Assembly (NCBI RefSeq): GCF_012932565.1
Contig: NZ_JABBYJ010000001.1
Location: 1,736,001 to 1,800,000, forward strand
DNA length: 64,000 nt
Origin: Sneathiella limimaris
Lineage (GTDB): Bacteria; Pseudomonadota; Alphaproteobacteria; Sneathiellales; Sneathiellaceae
Direction of reading: 5' to 3'
The notes beneath the pieces were generated by a model. The model saw nothing but the letters and a program-made list of their open reading frames with translations. It had not been told where the DNA came from and made no database searches. Position 1 is the first letter of the stretch. Each line of letters begins with the position of its first letter. Below are positions 57,629 to 64,000 of the stretch, piece by piece. The position numbers and the translations under genes were made by a program.

Positions 57629-58819
57629 ATGGCCAAGGAAAAATTTGAGCGTAGTAAACCGCATGCGAATATCGGGACGGTTGGTCACGTTGACCACGGT
57701 AAGACGACCCTGACAGCAGCGATTACCAAAGTACTTGCAGAGCAGAGCGGTGGTGCAGCTTTCGCGTTTGACGAAATTGATAAAGCGCCTGAAGAGAAAG
57801 CACGTGGTATCACGATTTCGACAGCTCACGTTGAGTATGAAACAGAGAACCGCCACTATGCGCACGTTGACTGTCCAGGTCACGCTGACTATGTGAAGAA
57901 CATGATCACCGGTGCGGCACAGATGGATGGTGGTATCCTTGTTGTGTCAGCAGCTGATGGTCCAATGCCACAGACACGTGAGCACATTCTGCTGGCTCGC
58001 CAGGTTGGCGTTCCTGCGCTTGTTGTTTTCATGAACAAAGTTGACCAGGTTGACGACGAAGAGCTTCTCGAGCTTGTTGAAATGGAAATTCGTGAGCTTC
58101 TGAGTGAATACGACTTCCCAGGTGACGATATTCCGATCATCAAAGGTTCTGCTTTGGCAGCTTTGGAAGGTCGTGATGATGAAATTGGTAAGAACGCAAT
58201 TCTCGAGCTGATGGCAGCTGTTGACGAATACATTCCGCTTCCAGAGCGTGATGTTGACAAGCCATTCCTGATGCCAATTGAGGATGTGTTCTCTATTTCA
58301 GGTCGTGGTACAGTTGTGACTGGCCGTATTGAGAGCGGTGTTATCAAGGTTGGTGAAGAGATCGAGATTGTCGGTATCAAAGACACAACCAAGACAACAT
58401 GTACTGGTGTTGAAATGTTCCGGAAGCTTCTGGATCAGGGTGAAGCTGGTGATAACGTTGGTGTTCTTCTGCGTGGTACGAAGCGTGAAGACGTTGAGCG
58501 TGGTCAGGTTCTGGCGCACCCAGGTACAATTACACCACATACAAAATTCAAGGCAGAAGCCTACATTCTGAAGAAAGAAGAGGGTGGTCGTCATACACCA
58601 TTCTTCACCAACTACCGTCCACAGTTCTACTTCCGGACTACAGACGTAACTGGTGTTGTAACCCTTCCTTCTGGAACAGAGATGGTTATGCCTGGTGATA
58701 ACGTCACCATGGATATCGAGCTGATTGCTCCGATCGCTATGGACGAAGGTCTGCGCTTCGCGATCCGTGAAGGCGGTCGTACAGTCGGCGCCGGCGTCGT
58801 CGTCAGCATCACCGAATAA
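57629..58819 (+). CDS. tuf: Elongation factor Tu
   Basis: EF-Tu carries aminoacyl-tRNA to the ribosome as a GTP complex. The 396-residue protein has G1 [11 protein letters not shown], the effector region [14 protein letters not shown]3 DCPGHADYV and G4 MNKVDQ, then beta-barrel domains 2 and 3 ([22 protein letters not shown]). AGGAAA precedes the ATG. It sits between tRNA-Gly and tRNA-Trp. A second tuf copy in a str operon is common in alphaproteobacteria but would be outside this window. Confidence 0.98.
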   Translation: MAKEKFERSKPHANIGTVGHVDHGKTTLTAAITKVLAEQSGGAAFAFDEIDKAPEEKARGITISTAHVEYETENRHYAHVDCPGHADYVKNMITGAAQMDGGILVVSAADGPMPQTREHILLARQVGVPALVVFMNKVDQVDDEELLELVEMEIRELLSEYDFPGDDIPIIKGSALAALEGRDDEIGKNAILELMAAVDEYIPLPERDVDKPFLMPIEDVFSISGRGTVVTGRIESGVIKVGEEIEIVGIKDTTKTTCTGVEMFRKLLDQGEAGDNVGVLLRGTKREDVERGQVLAHPGTITPHTKFKAEAYILKKEEGGRHTPFFTNYRPQFYFRTTDVTGVVTLPSGTEMVMPGDNVTMDIELIAPIAMDEGLRFAIREGGRTVGAGVVVSITE

Positions 58820-58862
58820 GGTAAGCCTAGATAGGAAGCTTTCCTTAGATTTCTGAGATTGG

Positions 58863-58898
58863 CTTAAAGCCGCTGGGGTCAAACCTTGCGGCTTTAAG
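58863..58898 (+). promoter_or_regulatory. Stable hairpin between tuf and tRNA-Trp
   Basis: CTTAAAGCCGC (58863-58873) pairs perfectly with GCGGCTTTAAG (58888-58898), 11 bp around a 14-nt loop. No T-run follows beyond TT. It may be a weak terminator or an RNase processing site that frees the tRNA-Trp precursor. Confidence 0.6.
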
Positions 58899-58915
58899 TT
58901 CCGAGGATAACATGT

Positions 58916-58991
58916 AGGAGTGTAGCTCAATTGGTAGAGCACCGGTCTCCAAAACCGGGGGTTGGGGGTTCGAGCCCCTCCTCTCCTGCCA
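58916..58991 (+). tRNA. tRNA-Trp (anticodon CCA)
   Basis: The 76-nt gene has acceptor stem AGGAGTG / CTCTCCT (position 6-67 is a T-T pair), D-arm GCTCAATTGGTAGAGC, anticodon stem CCGGT / ACCGG with loop CTCCAAA, T-loop TTCGAGC and encoded CCA. It precedes secE, as in many proteobacteria. Confidence 0.96.
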
Positions 58992-59067
58992 TGTTGTCTT
59001 GATCTCTGGAGTGAATTCCTGTATATGCCCGGTTCGACCGGAAATTGAGAATGTTTTTGAGGCACGA

Positions 59068-59265
59068 ATGGCAAAGGTAACACCAGGCGCATTTATCCGC
59101 CAAGTCAGGCAAGAATCCGCTAAGGTAACATGGCCATCCCGTAAGGAGACTTTAGTCACGACGGGGATGGTTTTTGTCATGGTTTTTCTGGCTTCCATGT
59201 TCTTTTTCCTTGTCGATACAGGTATTCAGGCTGCCGTAAAATTCATTTTGTCTTTGGGGGCTTGA
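59068..59265 (+). CDS. secE: Protein translocase subunit SecE
   Basis: SecE is the essential small subunit of the SecYEG translocon. The 65-residue protein has the amphipathic helix RQESAKVTWPSRKETLVTT (conserved V-x-W-P-S/T-R/K-x-E) and one membrane segment (GMVFVMVFLASMFFFLVDTG). I chose the ATG at 59068, preceded by TTGAGG; the frame continues upstream to the tRNA-Trp boundary. nusG starts one base after the stop. Confidence 0.96.
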   Translation: MAKVTPGAFIRQVRQESAKVTWPSRKETLVTTGMVFVMVFLASMFFFLVDTGIQAAVKFILSLGA

Positions 59266-59266
59266 T

Positions 59267-59818
59267 ATGACTGAAGTTCAGGGTTCTCCGAAAAAGCGGT
59301 GGTACATTATTCACGCCCATTCAGGGGCCGAAAAGAAAGTTGCCCAATCCGTCATGGATCAGGCATTGGCCAAAGGAATGGCTGATAAATTTGAGCAGGT
59401 GCTGGTACCAACCGAAGAGGTTGTTGAGGTGCGCCGCGGGCAGAAAGTCAATGCGGAAAGAAAGTTTTTCCCGGGCTACGTCCTTGCTCACATGGAAATG
59501 AATGATGAGACCTATCACTTGGTGAAGAATTTGCCAAAGGTGACAGGTTTCCTTGGGAATGGTAACAAGCCACAGCCGATTTCAGAGAAAGAGGCGATGT
59601 CTGTCCTGAACCAAGTTCAAGAAGGAATTGATCGTCCGAAACCATCTATCACCTTTGATATCGGTGAAGAGGTTCGCGTTTCAGATGGTCCCTTCGCAAC
59701 ATTTATGGGTGTTGTTGAAGAAGTTGATGAAGACAAAGCGAAGCTCAAGGTTTCTGTTTCCATCTTCGGAAGGTCAACACCGGTTGAGCTTGATTATTCT
59801 CAGGTAGAGAAGAGTTAA
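59267..59818 (+). CDS. nusG: Transcription termination/antitermination factor NusG
   Basis: NusG binds RNA polymerase and couples it to Rho and the ribosome. The 183-residue protein has the NGN domain ([40 protein letters not shown]) and the C-terminal KOW motif ([23 protein letters not shown]). It is co-transcribed with secE and followed by a structured leader before rplK. Confidence 0.98.
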   Translation: MTEVQGSPKKRWYIIHAHSGAEKKVAQSVMDQALAKGMADKFEQVLVPTEEVVEVRRGQKVNAERKFFPGYVLAHMEMNDETYHLVKNLPKVTGFLGNGNKPQPISEKEAMSVLNQVQEGIDRPKPSITFDIGEEVRVSDGPFATFMGVVEEVDEDKAKLKVSVSIFGRSTPVELDYSQVEKS

Positions 59819-59824
59819 GAATTT

Positions 59825-59877
59825 CCGTCCTTGTGACGGGTTTCGTTGTGGGAGGCATTGCCAATGCCGCACCACGA
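59825..59877 (+). promoter_or_regulatory. Structured leader upstream of rplK
   Basis: Two hairpins lie in the nusG-rplK spacer: CCGTC / GACGG (59825-59839), and a larger one with outer stem TCGTTGTG / CACCACGA (one mismatch) and inner stem GGCATT / AATGCC (59843-59877). Position fits autoregulation of the L11-L1 operon by L1, but L1 binding is not shown. Confidence 0.55.
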
Positions 59878-59902
59878 CCCCTTTAATTGAATAGGGATAG
59901 TT

Positions 59903-60331
59903 ATGGCAAAGAAGATTCAAGGTTATATTAAGTTGCAGGTCCCTGCGGGACAGGCAAACCCTTCACCTCCTATTGGTCCAGCATTGGGTCAGCAGGGCGT
60001 GAACATTATGGAATTCTGTAAAGCGTTTAACGCTGCGACAGGTGGCATGGAAGGCGGAATGCCAATCCCAACCCTGATCACAGTTTACGCTGATCGTTCC
60101 TTTACCTTCATTACGAAAACTCCTCCTGCATCTTATTTCCTTAAGAAAGCAGCAGGCCAGAAAAAAGGTGGTAGCACTCCAGGTCGTGAGACTGCTGCAA
60201 CTGTTACTCTGGCGCAGGTTCGTGAAATTGCAGAAGCAAAGATGGTTGACCTTAACGCCAACGATATCGATGCAGCAATTGAGATTATCAAAGGTTCAGC
60301 CCGGTCCATGGGCTATGCGGTAGAGGGCTAA
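59903..60331 (+). CDS. rplK: 50S ribosomal protein L11
   Basis: L11 forms the GTPase-associated centre with 23S rRNA and L10/L12. The 142-residue protein has the normal N terminus ([40 protein letters not shown]) and the C-terminal RNA-binding domain ([12 protein letters not shown]). It is the substrate of PrmA, encoded in this window at 24.3 kb. rplA follows after 4 nt. Confidence 0.98.
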   Translation: MAKKIQGYIKLQVPAGQANPSPPIGPALGQQGVNIMEFCKAFNAATGGMEGGMPIPTLITVYADRSFTFITKTPPASYFLKKAAGQKKGGSTPGRETAATVTLAQVREIAEAKMVDLNANDIDAAIEIIKGSARSMGYAVEG

Positions 60332-60335
60332 GTCG

Positions 60336-61028
60336 ATGGCGAAACTGACAAAGAAACAGAAAGTAGCTGAAGCAGCTATTGATCGCGATAAGCTCTATGG
60401 TCTTGAAGAAGCTCTTGAGCTCGTAAAAGCCCATGCAACAGCTAAATTCGACGAAACAGTTGAAATTTCCATGAACTTGGGTGTTGATCCACGTCATGCT
60501 GATCAGATGGTTCGCGGCGTTATTCAGCTTCCTAACGGAACAGGTAAAACAGTTCGTGTTGCTGTGTTCGCGCGTGGTGATAAAGCTGAAGAAGCTAAGG
60601 CTGCTGGTGCTGATCTGGTTGGTGCGGAAGATCTGATGGAAATCGTCCAGGGCGGACAGATGGACTTCGATCGCTGTATCGCAACACCAGACATGATGGC
60701 TATCGTCGGTCGTCTTGGTAAGGTTCTGGGCCCACGTGGTATGATGCCAAACCCAAAACTTGGCACAGTGACACCAAATGTTGGTGACGCTGTTAAAGCT
60801 GCTAAGGGTGGCCAGGTCGAATTCCGCGCTGAGAAAACAGGTATTGTTCATGCGGGTCTTGGAAAATCTTCCTTTACCGCTGAAGCATTGAAAGAAAACG
60901 TACAGGCGTTTATTGACGCTGTTATGAAGGCAAAACCTTCAGGCGCGAAAGGCCAGTATGTGCGTAAAGTTGCGCTGAGCTCAACAATGGGCCCAGGCGT
61001 TAAGCTTGAAATTGCGGAACTTATGTAA
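60336..61028 (+). CDS. rplA: 50S ribosomal protein L1
   Basis: L1 forms the L1 stalk near the ribosomal E site and in many bacteria represses its own operon. The 230-residue protein has [36 protein letters not shown] (the L1 signature) and [17 protein letters not shown]. It is tightly linked to rplK. Confidence 0.98.
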   Translation: MAKLTKKQKVAEAAIDRDKLYGLEEALELVKAHATAKFDETVEISMNLGVDPRHADQMVRGVIQLPNGTGKTVRVAVFARGDKAEEAKAAGADLVGAEDLMEIVQGGQMDFDRCIATPDMMAIVGRLGKVLGPRGMMPNPKLGTVTPNVGDAVKAAKGGQVEFRAEKTGIVHAGLGKSSFTAEALKENVQAFIDAVMKAKPSGAKGQYVRKVALSSTMGPGVKLEIAELM

Positions 61029-61041
61029 GTTCTAAAGAGAT

Positions 61042-61237
61042 TTGCCGCCTTAGGGCGGCAAGTGTCTGAAATTTGGATTTATCCAGATTTCAGCTGTCCA
61101 AGACTGCAGGTGTTCGGATCCTTCAGGATCAGAATTTAAGAACATCAGTTGCCTGCATAGACAGGGAAACTAAAGATTTTGCCGAATGGCATTCAGGTGG
61201 ACCTGGGACAGTAAACGAATTCAGTCTGACTGAATTC
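61042..61237 (+). promoter_or_regulatory. rplJ leader with hairpins and a perfect 21-nt palindrome
   Basis: The 263-nt space between rplA and rplJ has three inverted repeats. TTGCCGCC / GGCGGCAA (61042-61061, loop TTAG) may end or process the L11-L1 message. GATCC / GGATC (61117-61130) is a small hairpin. GAATTCAGTC-T-GACTGAATTC (61217-61237) is a perfect 10-1-10 palindrome 54 nt before rplJ. L10 autoregulation usually acts in this leader; a promoter may also lie here. Confidence 0.6.
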
Positions 61238-61291
61238 ATTTTCAACCGGGTTATTTGCATTTGTAGATAGCCTAAAACTTGGAGTTGACGA

Positions 61292-61801
61292 GTGGACCGA
61301 TCACAAAAGGAAGCTCTGGTTGCCGAAATGAAAGGCATTTTTGACGAAGCAGCTGTTGTTGTCGTCGCAGAATACAGTGGTTTGACTGTTGCGGAGATGA
61401 CTGGCTTGCGGACCAAAATGCGTGAAGCGGGAGCCACCTTTAAAGTTACCAAAAATCGGCTGACACGTCTTGCTCTAGATGGCACGGACTACGGTTCTCT
61501 TTCAGACAAACTGAAGGGTCCAGTTGGTATCGCTTACTCAAGCGATCCAGTTGCTGCTCCTAAAGTTGTCATGGATTATGCAAAAGAGAATGACAAGTTT
61601 GTCGTTATCGGCGGTGCGATGGGTGAAACAGAACTTGACGAAGCTGGTGTCAAGTCTCTGGCGAGCCTTCCATCTCTGGACGAACTCCGTGGAAAACTGG
61701 TTGGACTTCTTCAGGCACCTGCAACGAAAGTTGCCGGCGTTGTTCAAGCTCCAGCAGGCCAGTTGGCCCGTGTCCTGTCGGCGAAAGCCGAACAGGGTTA
61801 G
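61292..61801 (+). CDS. rplJ: 50S ribosomal protein L10
   Basis: L10 anchors L7/L12 dimers to the ribosome stalk. The 169-residue protein begins [20 protein letters not shown], typical of alphaproteobacterial L10, and continues with [18 protein letters not shown] and the alanine-rich C-terminal helix that binds L7/L12. The start is GTG at 61292, with GGAG 7 nt upstream. Confidence 0.97.
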   Translation: MDRSQKEALVAEMKGIFDEAAVVVVAEYSGLTVAEMTGLRTKMREAGATFKVTKNRLTRLALDGTDYGSLSDKLKGPVGIAYSSDPVAAPKVVMDYAKENDKFVVIGGAMGETELDEAGVKSLASLPSLDELRGKLVGLLQAPATKVAGVVQAPAGQLARVLSAKAEQG

Positions 61802-61862
61802 ATGTAGAAGCTACAATTTTAGTTATTTAGAAACCGTAAGGTTTACCTGAGGAGAAAAGAAA

Positions 61863-62240
61863 ATGGCTGATCTCGAAAAGATTGCCGAAGAACTGTCTTC
61901 CTTGACAGTTATGGAAGCCGCAGAACTTGCTAAAGTTCTGGAAGAAAAATGGGGCGTTTCTGCTGCTGCACCAGTTGCTGTAGCTGCAGCTCCAGGTGCT
62001 GCTGGTGGCGAAGCTGCTGCAGCTGAAAAAGACGAATTTGATGTTATCCTGGCTTCTGCTGGTGACAAGAAAATCAACGTCATTAAAGAAGTTCGCGCAA
62101 TTACAGGTCTTGGCCTGAAAGAAGCGAAAGAGCTTGTTGAAGGTGCTCCTAAAGCAATTAAAGAAGGTGCTCCTAAAGACGAAGCTGAAAAACTTAAAGA
62201 GCAGCTCGAAGGTGCTGGCGCAACTGTTGAACTTAAATAA
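61863..62240 (+). CDS. rplL: 50S ribosomal protein L7/L12
   Basis: L7/L12 recruits translational GTPases. The 125-residue protein has an N-terminal dimerisation helix pair ([21 protein letters not shown]), an alanine-rich hinge (about residues 36-58), and the C-terminal domain ([28 protein letters not shown]). TGAGGAG lies about 9 nt before the ATG. Confidence 0.98.
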   Translation: MADLEKIAEELSSLTVMEAAELAKVLEEKWGVSAAAPVAVAAAPGAAGGEAAAAEKDEFDVILASAGDKKINVIKEVRAITGLGLKEAKELVEGAPKAIKEGAPKDEAEKLKEQLEGAGATVELK

Positions 62241-62280
62241 GTTTAATATGCGCCGTGACCAGCTGGTCGCGATTTTTGTC

Positions 62281-62308
62281 GGGGAAGGTGGCATTTGCTG
62301 CCTTCCCC
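62281..62308 (+). promoter_or_regulatory. Hairpin in the rplL-rpoB spacer
   Basis: GGGGAAGG (62281-62288) pairs perfectly with CCTTCCCC (62301-62308), with an inner GC/GC pair. No T-run follows. In enterobacteria the same spacer has an attenuator and an RNase III site; a similar role here is inference. The rest of the 264-nt spacer shows nothing clear. Confidence 0.6.
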
Positions 62309-62504
62309 GCAGCCGCTTTCGGAAAAGGGCGGGTAATCTGACGGGATTTTAAATACGTAAATTCGCTGATTGTTTATATATCAGCACGTTTTTATTGGGT
62401 TTTGGGTTTATTTCCTCCATTATGCTTTGGTTGGGAAAAATACAAAGCCTATTTCGGGTCTGCAGGCCTGATATTTATTGGCAATAGAATTACGGGGATT
62501 TCGC

Positions 62505-64000
62505 ATGGGCATTTTGCAGTCGTTCACCGGTCGTAAACGCGTTCGCAAGGACTTTGGTCGTATTGAAGCCGCAACGACAATGCCGAACCTGATTGAGGTT
62601 CAGAAAACTTCCTACGACGCTTTCTTGATGCAGGATACCGCTCCTGATGAGCGCGGTGATGAAGGTCTTCAAGGCGTTTTTAAATCTGTTTTCCCGATTA
62701 AAGACTTCGCGGATACAGCAAGTCTAGAATTTGTTTCATATGAATTTGAACCTCCGAAATATGACGAAGAGGAATGTCAGCAAAGAAGCATGACATTCGC
62801 GGCGCCTCTGAAGGCGACCTTGCGTCTGATCGTATTTGAGGTGGATCCAGATACCGAAGCAAAGTCTGTTCTCGATATTAAGGAACAGAGCGTCTACATG
62901 GGCGATATGCCCTTGATGACAGACAAAGGTACCTTCATTATTAACGGTACTGAGCGGGTTATCGTTTCCCAGATGCACCGTAGTCCTGGCGTGTTCTTCG
63001 ATCATGACAAAGGGAAAACACATGCTAGTGGTAAACTTCTGTTTGCAGCTCGCGTCATTCCCTACCGTGGTTCTTGGCTGGACTTCGAGTTTGATGCAAA
63101 AGACATCGTGCACGTTCGAATTGACCGCCGTCGGAAATTGCCAGTAACTACATTGTTGCAGGCACTGGATATGACCCATGAGGATATCCTGAACTATTTC
63201 TACGACCGGGTGGATTTCAAGCTGGACAAGAAGGGCTGGCGGACACCGTTCAATGTAGAACGTGTACGGGGCAGCCGTCTTCTACGTAACCTGGTTGATG
63301 CGAAGACCGAAAAAGTGGTCGCAGAAGCCGGCACCAAGATTACAGCTCGTCAAGCTAAAAAACTTGTTGATGAAGGCTTGGAAGAAATTCTAGTGAGCCA
63401 TCTTGACTTGATTGGTCGTTTTGTTGCTGAAGACATCATTAATCCAGAAACTGGTGAAGTCTTTGTCGAAGCAGGCGATGAGCTTACTGAACAGTTGATC
63501 GATCAGCTGGAAGCTGCTGGTTTCGATGAAATCACTACACTGGATATCGATAACGTCAACGTAGGTCCTTACATTCGCAACACGTTGAAACTCGACAAGA
63601 GTTCAACACGTGAAGAAGCGCTGATTGACATTTATCGCGTGATGCGTCCGGGTGAACCGCCAACCGAGGAAACTGCTGAAGCCCTGTTTAATGGCTTGTT
63701 CTTCGATGAAGAGCGGTATGATCTGTCCGCAGTTGGGCGCGTTAAAATGAACATGCGTCTTGACCTTGAGGTTGAAGACACTGTTCGCGTCCTGCGTAAA
63801 GAAGACATCCTAGAGGTAGTTAAAACACTGGTTCGTCTGAAAGACGGTCATGGTGAAACTGACGATATTGATAACCTTGGTAACCGGCGGGTGCGTTCCG
63901 TTGGTGAATTGATGGAAAATCAGTATCGCATTGGTCTGCTGCGGATGGAGCGCGCAATTCGGGAACGGATGAGCTCTGTCGAAATTGACACAGTTATGCC
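62505..64000 (+). CDS. rpoB: RNA polymerase beta subunit RpoB (3' end outside window)
   Basis: RpoB is the beta subunit of RNA polymerase. The frame starts at the ATG at 62505 ([20 protein letters not shown]), with GGGGA about 6 nt upstream, and stays open to the window edge: about 498 of some 1,390 codons. Visible family stretches are [51 protein letters not shown] and [17 protein letters not shown]. The window ends just before the rifampicin-resistance region, so that site cannot be read. Confidence 0.97.
   Translation, partial: MGILQSFTGRKRVRKDFGRIEAATTMPNLIEVQKTSYDAFLMQDTAPDERGDEGLQGVFKSVFPIKDFADTASLEFVSYEFEPPKYDEEECQQRSMTFAAPLKATLRLIVFEVDPDTEAKSVLDIKEQSVYMGDMPLMTDKGTFIINGTERVIVSQMHRSPGVFFDHDKGKTHASGKLLFAARVIPYRGSWLDFEFDAKDIVHVRIDRRRKLPVTTLLQALDMTHEDILNYFYDRVDFKLDKKGWRTPFNVERVRGSRLLRNLVDAKTEKVVAEAGTKITARQAKKLVDEGLEEILVSHLDLIGRFVAEDIINPETGEVFVEAGDELTEQLIDQLEAAGFDEITTLDIDNVNVGPYIRNTLKLDKSSTREEALIDIYRVMRPGEPPTEETAEALFNGLFFDEERYDLSAVGRVKMNMRLDLEVEDTVRVLRKEDILEVVKTLVRLKDGHGETDDIDNLGNRRVRSVGELMENQYRIGLLRMERAIRERMSSVEIDTVM

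Overview
The window is a gene-dense chromosomal segment of an alphaproteobacterium of moderate GC content. The evidence is the order of the division and cell-wall cluster (murE-murF-mraY-murD-ftsW-murG-murC-murB-ddl-ftsQ-ftsA-ftsZ, then lpxC, bamD, recN, ligA), an RpoH-type sigma factor with the LFFNLR box, DUF1127 proteins, a CcdA-type thiol transporter and the tuf-tRNA-Trp-secE-nusG-rplKAJL-rpoB order. The gene content resembles Sneathiella/Rhodospirillales-like bacteria, but the genus is a guess. I saw no phage, insertion sequence, CRISPR array or rRNA.

Region by region. (1) 1-14.6 kb: dcw cluster, all on +, mostly with 1-60 nt overlaps or short gaps; murE is cut by the left edge. FtsZ ends at an intrinsic terminator. 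(2) 14.8-21.2 kb: lpxC, a leftward XRE regulator, then bamD-recN-ligA. (3) 21.2-30.7 kb: mainly leftward housekeeping genes (M24 aminopeptidase, prmA, uvrD/pcrA, ClC channel, hydroxypyruvate-isomerase-like protein, xanthine phosphoribosyltransferase), plus a rightward pair made of an orphan protein and a double DUF1127 protein. (4) 30.8-50.7 kb: mixed accessory genes, including NnrU-like protein, thioesterase, Pit phosphate transporter, AsnC/LysE pair, M20 amidohydrolase, MBL hydrolase, histidine phosphatase, MarR, a degenerate receiver with an HPt-like partner, VWA/MoxR pair, MFS, rpoH, SRAP protein, CcdA, quinone oxidoreductase, ArsR and SleB hydrolase, and a 0.8 kb AT-rich gap. (5) 50.7-56.0 kb: copA-cueR copper-efflux operon with a textbook CueR operator, then a hybrid histidine kinase next to a cysteine-free periplasmic molybdopterin-fold protein. 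(6) 56.1-64.0 kb: tRNA-Thr and rlmB leftward; tRNA-Tyr, tRNA-Gly, tuf, tRNA-Trp, secE, nusG, rplK, rplA, rplJ, rplL and the first ~498 codons of rpoB rightward.

How they work together. The dcw genes make lipid II and assemble the divisome. LpxC and BamD serve the outer membrane. PrmA (24.3 kb) modifies L11, which is encoded at 59.9 kb. CopA exports copper under CueR control. The most interesting loci to me are: the receiver with Asn at its phosphorylation site beside an HPt-like protein; the kinase beside a SUOX-fold protein without cysteine; the two-copy DUF1127 protein; a perfect 10-1-10 palindrome in the rplJ leader; and the gap at 48.2-49.0 kb, which contains several inverted repeats. I did not find a clearly new defence or biosynthetic system.
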